The notes under the pieces were generated by a model. The model was not told the origin of the DNA. It searched no databases and saw only the letters and a list, made by a program, of their open reading frames with translations. A program made the position numbers and the translations under genes. DNA of 8,728 nucleotides from Roseomonas sp. (GTDB lineage Bacteria; Pseudomonadota; Alphaproteobacteria; Acetobacterales; Acetobacteraceae), in the NCBI GenBank assembly GCA_020249415.1, contig JADCFR010000522.1, forward strand, positions 1 to 8,728, in the 5' to 3' direction. Positions 6,894 to 8,728 of this stretch are shown piece after piece. How positions within the stretch are numbered: position 1 is the stretch's first letter; every line of letters begins with the position of its first letter.

Positions 6894-7866
6894 GGATATT
6901 GCCCTCACGGATCACCGGCGTCCATTTCGCGTGATCGCGCGCAATCAGCGCGGCAAATTCCGCAGGGCTTGAGGCGATCACGTCTGCGGCCTGCACGCGC
7001 TGCACGGTTTCCTTCACCTCGGCTGAGGTAATGACGGCGCGGAAGACGCGATTGGCCGCCGCCACCACATCATCCGGCATGCCGGCGGGACCGACAATGC
7101 CGTGCCAGGTCATCGCCTCAAAGCCTGGGAAGATTGCGGCCACGGCGGGCACGCCAGGGAGTGCCGCAACTGGCGCGGGTGTGCCGATGGCAAGCGCACG
7201 CACGCGCCCTTCGCGAATGAAGGGAAGCGCCGTGGAAACCGACGGGAAGGAGAATTCGGTTTCGCCCTGAATCAGGCTTCGCATCACATCCGCACCGCTT
7301 CGGTAATGCACGGCGGTGAATTTCACACCGGCGCGGCGGCCCAGAAGCTCGGCTGCCAAATGGCTGACATGGCCAACACCAGGTGAGGCATATTGAATGC
7401 CATCGGCCCGCGCGCGTGCACGGGCCAGCAATTCTTCCAAGGATTGCACGGGCAAATTGGCGGGCACAATCACCGCAATGGGCAAATTCACCAAATGCGA
7501 AATCGGCGTGAAGGCGCGCATCGGGTCGTAATTCAGCGCCGGCTGCAATTCCTTGCCGATGCAATTGGCACCAAGATCGGCCATCATCAGCGTATAGCCA
7601 TCGGGCCGGCTTTGCGCGACGAAAGCGCCCGCAATGGCACCGCCGGCGCCAGAGCGGTTTTCCACCACCATCGCCTGACCATTCGCCTGCGCCGCAAAAC
7701 CATTGGCGACCAGGCGCGAAAGTGTATCCACCGCGCCACCCGCACCGAAGGGTACAATCAACCGCACCTGCCGATCCGGCCAGGTGCCTTGCGCGGAAAC
7801 CGCCTTGGGCAGCAATGAAGCAAGGCCAAGCCCAGCCAGGGCGCGACGTGATATTGAAATGGACAT
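6883..7866 (-). CDS. Bug/TctC-type tripartite tricarboxylate transporter solute-binding protein
   Basis: This 327-aa periplasmic protein binds a small carboxylated or related solute for uptake or sensing. It has the family layout: N-terminal SRRALAGLGLAS signal ending at AVSAQ (about 25), a Tat-like twin arginine at 7-8, mature start TWPDRQVRLIVPFGAGGAVDTLSR with the ligand-loop motif, VVENRSGAGG (67-76), PDGYTLMM (88-95), YDPMRAFTPIS (113-123), QYASPGVGHVSHLAAELL (158-175), and a C-terminal lobe including GIVGPAGMPDDVV. The ATG at 7866 is set by GGGAGG eight bases upstream; the open frame beyond it is antisense to the DUF1028 gene. No TctA/TctB membrane genes are in the window, so it may be an orphan binding protein, as is common where this family is expanded. 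The ligand is unknown. Confidence 0.95.
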   Translation of the reverse strand: MSISISRRALAGLGLASLLPKAVSAQGTWPDRQVRLIVPFGAGGAVDTLSRLVANGFAAQANGQAMVVENRSGAGGAIAGAFVAQSRPDGYTLMMADLGANCIGKELQPALNYDPMRAFTPISHLVNLPIAVIVPANLPVQSLEELLARARARADGIQYASPGVGHVSHLAAELLGRRAGVKFTAVHYRSGADVMRSLIQGETEFSFPSVSTALPFIREGRVRALAIGTPAPVAALPGVPAVAAIFPGFEAMTWHGIVGPAGMPDDVVAAANRVFRAVITSAEVKETVQRVQAADVIASSPAEFAALIARDHAKWTPVIREGNIRAE

Positions 7867-7971
7867 GGCGATAAACCTCCCGTTTCGGCCTATTTTGGCA
7901 TGCGGCGGGCTTCCTGCAAGCGGTGAAGCGCGGTTAAGCTTTTGCGCTGGTATGAAAGAAAGGCTCGCCGC
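7867..7971. promoter_or_regulatory. Divergent region between the Bug gene and the DUF1028 gene
   Basis: This 105-bp spacer must serve both genes. On the minus strand TTGCAG (7919-7914) lies 16 bp from CAAAAT (7897-7892), or 17 bp from AAAATA, a moderate sigma70-type candidate for the Bug gene, followed by its strong GGGAGG ribosome site. On the plus strand TGGTATGAA near 7948-7956 resembles an extended -10 but would leave a very short leader before the ATG at 7972. No clear operator dyad is seen. Confidence 0.35.
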
Positions 7972-8694
7972 ATGACCTGGTCCATTGTTGCGCATGATCC
8001 CGCCACGGGCGCCTTTGCAGTGGCGGTGACCACCTGCAATATCGCGGTTGGTGCCACCTGCCCTTTTCTGAAATCCGGCGTCGGCGCCGTCAGCACGCAA
8101 TCCATGAGCAATCGCTATCTGGGCCCGGCCGTGCTGCAAGGCCTGGAACGTGGCCTGACGCCGGCAAAGGCGATTGAAGCCGCGCTGGTGGGTGATGAGG
8201 GCAAGGGCTTGCGGCAAATCCATGCCGTGGATTGCCATGGCCGCAACGCCGCCTGGACCGGCGAGAATTGCGTTGAATGGTGCGGGCATCTCAGCGGCGA
8301 TGGCTTCAGCATCGCCGGCAATATGCTGGCAGGGAGTGCCGTGGTGCAGGCAAGCTTTGACAGTTTCCGCGCCAATGCGGGGCTTGCACTGCCGGAACGC
8401 CTGATCACCGCATTGGATGCGGGTGAGGCTGCCGGTGGCGACAAGCGCGGGCGGCAATCCGCGGCGCTGGTGCTGACCACGACCGAGGATTTCCCGGATA
8501 TCAATCTGCGCGTTGATGATCACACGGCGCCGCTGGCCGAGTTGCGCCGCCTGCTTGGCCTGTGGCGCATTCAGGCCGAACCTGGGCTTGCCTCCCGCCC
8601 CAGTAAGGCCAATCCTTCCGGCGAGACCGATCTTGATGTGATTGAAGCCGCCTGGATTGCGCGCGGCTTGGATTTGCGCCTGCGGCGCCCGTGA
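7972..8694 (+). CDS. DUF1028 family protein (putative Ntn-hydrolase-like fold)
   Basis: This 240-aa protein belongs to DUF1028, a family related by sequence to N-terminal-nucleophile hydrolases but without a firmly assigned reaction. Family features are the opening TWSIVAHDPATGAFAVAVTT (2-21), AVGATCPFLKSGVGAVSTQSMSNRYLGP (25-52), a helical GLERGLTPAKAIEAAL (58-72), RQIHAVDCHGRNAAWTGENCVEWCGHLSGDGFSIAGNMLAG (81-121), and a C-terminal part with LNLRVDDH-like INLRVDDHTAPLAELRRLL (177-195). I see no secretion signal, so it is probably cytoplasmic. The ATG at 7972 was chosen: it starts exactly at the family N terminus and has AAAGG upstream; a TTG at 7942 would add ten atypical residues. It is divergent from the Bug gene and followed 10 nt later by another plus-strand start, so it probably heads an operon. 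Role unknown. Confidence 0.9.
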   Translation: MTWSIVAHDPATGAFAVAVTTCNIAVGATCPFLKSGVGAVSTQSMSNRYLGPAVLQGLERGLTPAKAIEAALVGDEGKGLRQIHAVDCHGRNAAWTGENCVEWCGHLSGDGFSIAGNMLAGSAVVQASFDSFRANAGLALPERLITALDAGEAAGGDKRGRQSAALVLTTTEDFPDINLRVDDHTAPLAELRRLLGLWRIQAEPGLASRPSKANPSGETDLDVIEAAWIARGLDLRLRRP

Positions 8695-8704
8695 AAGGAC
8701 AGCG

Positions 8705-8728
8705 GTGATCATGAAGAATGATCGCATT
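8705..8728 (+). CDS. Start of an unidentified gene downstream of DUF1028 (cut by right edge)
   Basis: A GTG at 8705 and an in-frame ATG at 8711 begin an open frame reading (V)IMKNDRI to the window end. AAAGGA (8694-8699) lies 5 nt before the GTG and 11 nt before the ATG, a good ribosome site for the former. The 10-nt distance from the DUF1028 stop suggests one operon. Eight codons are too few to identify a product, and the call rests only on spacing and the ribosome site. Confidence 0.45.

Noticed and set aside
7867..8727. Minus-strand open frame extending the Bug protein upstream by nearly 290 codons
   Set aside because: The extension is antisense to the DUF1028 gene and resembles no domain. 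The Bug signal peptide and strong GGGAGG site fix the start at 7866.
1..8728. Search for CRISPR arrays, tRNA genes, transposases, phage genes or a defence system
   Set aside because: No spaced direct repeats, cloverleaf-like segments, DDE or integrase motifs, or defence-type domains were seen; the window is densely filled with metabolic, transport and regulatory genes.

Overview
This is a GC-rich, tightly packed stretch of chromosome, most likely from an alphaproteobacterium. A Rhodospirillales/Acetobacteraceae (Roseomonas-like) origin would fit, but that is inference. The support is the gene order trpG-trpD-trpC-moaC-moeA, which is typical of Alphaproteobacteria, a Bug/TctC-type solute-binding protein, and strong GC bias at wobble positions. 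No rRNA, tRNA, CRISPR array, insertion sequence or prophage is visible.

Region 1 (1-3222, minus strand) is one operon: trpG, trpD, trpC, moaC and the first 97 codons of moeA, which runs off the left edge. The first three genes make the glutaminase subunit of anthranilate synthase, anthranilate phosphoribosyltransferase and indole-3-glycerol-phosphate synthase. The last two act in molybdenum cofactor synthesis. Genes are spaced by 4 nt or overlap, so translational coupling is likely. trpE is not beside trpG. moaC has no ATG, GTG or TTG that would include its conserved N terminus; the best candidate is a CTG in a CTGA overlap with the trpC stop.

Region 2 (3223-4908) holds a 105-bp divergent spacer and a plus-strand gene for an exported type I sulfatase. 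It has a Tat-like signal and a CTPGR formylglycine motif, and a 10-bp GC-rich hairpin straddles its stop codon.

Region 3 (4909-6871) is a divergent pair: an SbtA-family (DUF897) sodium/bicarbonate-type permease on minus and a LysR-type regulator on plus. They share a 97-bp AT-rich spacer with alternating ATTG/CAAT half-sites at an exact 7-nt pitch. This is the clearest regulatory structure in the window and suggests the LysR protein controls the permease.

Region 4 (6883-8728) is a second divergent pair: a Bug/TctC periplasmic solute-binding protein on minus and a DUF1028 protein on plus. DUF1028 is followed at once by the start of another plus-strand gene, cut by the right edge.

Most of the window is recognisable metabolism and transport. 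The items most worth a second look are the LysR/SbtA pair with its operator array, the moaC start, the stop-codon hairpin of the sulfatase, and the uncharacterised DUF1028 gene beside a solute-binding protein.
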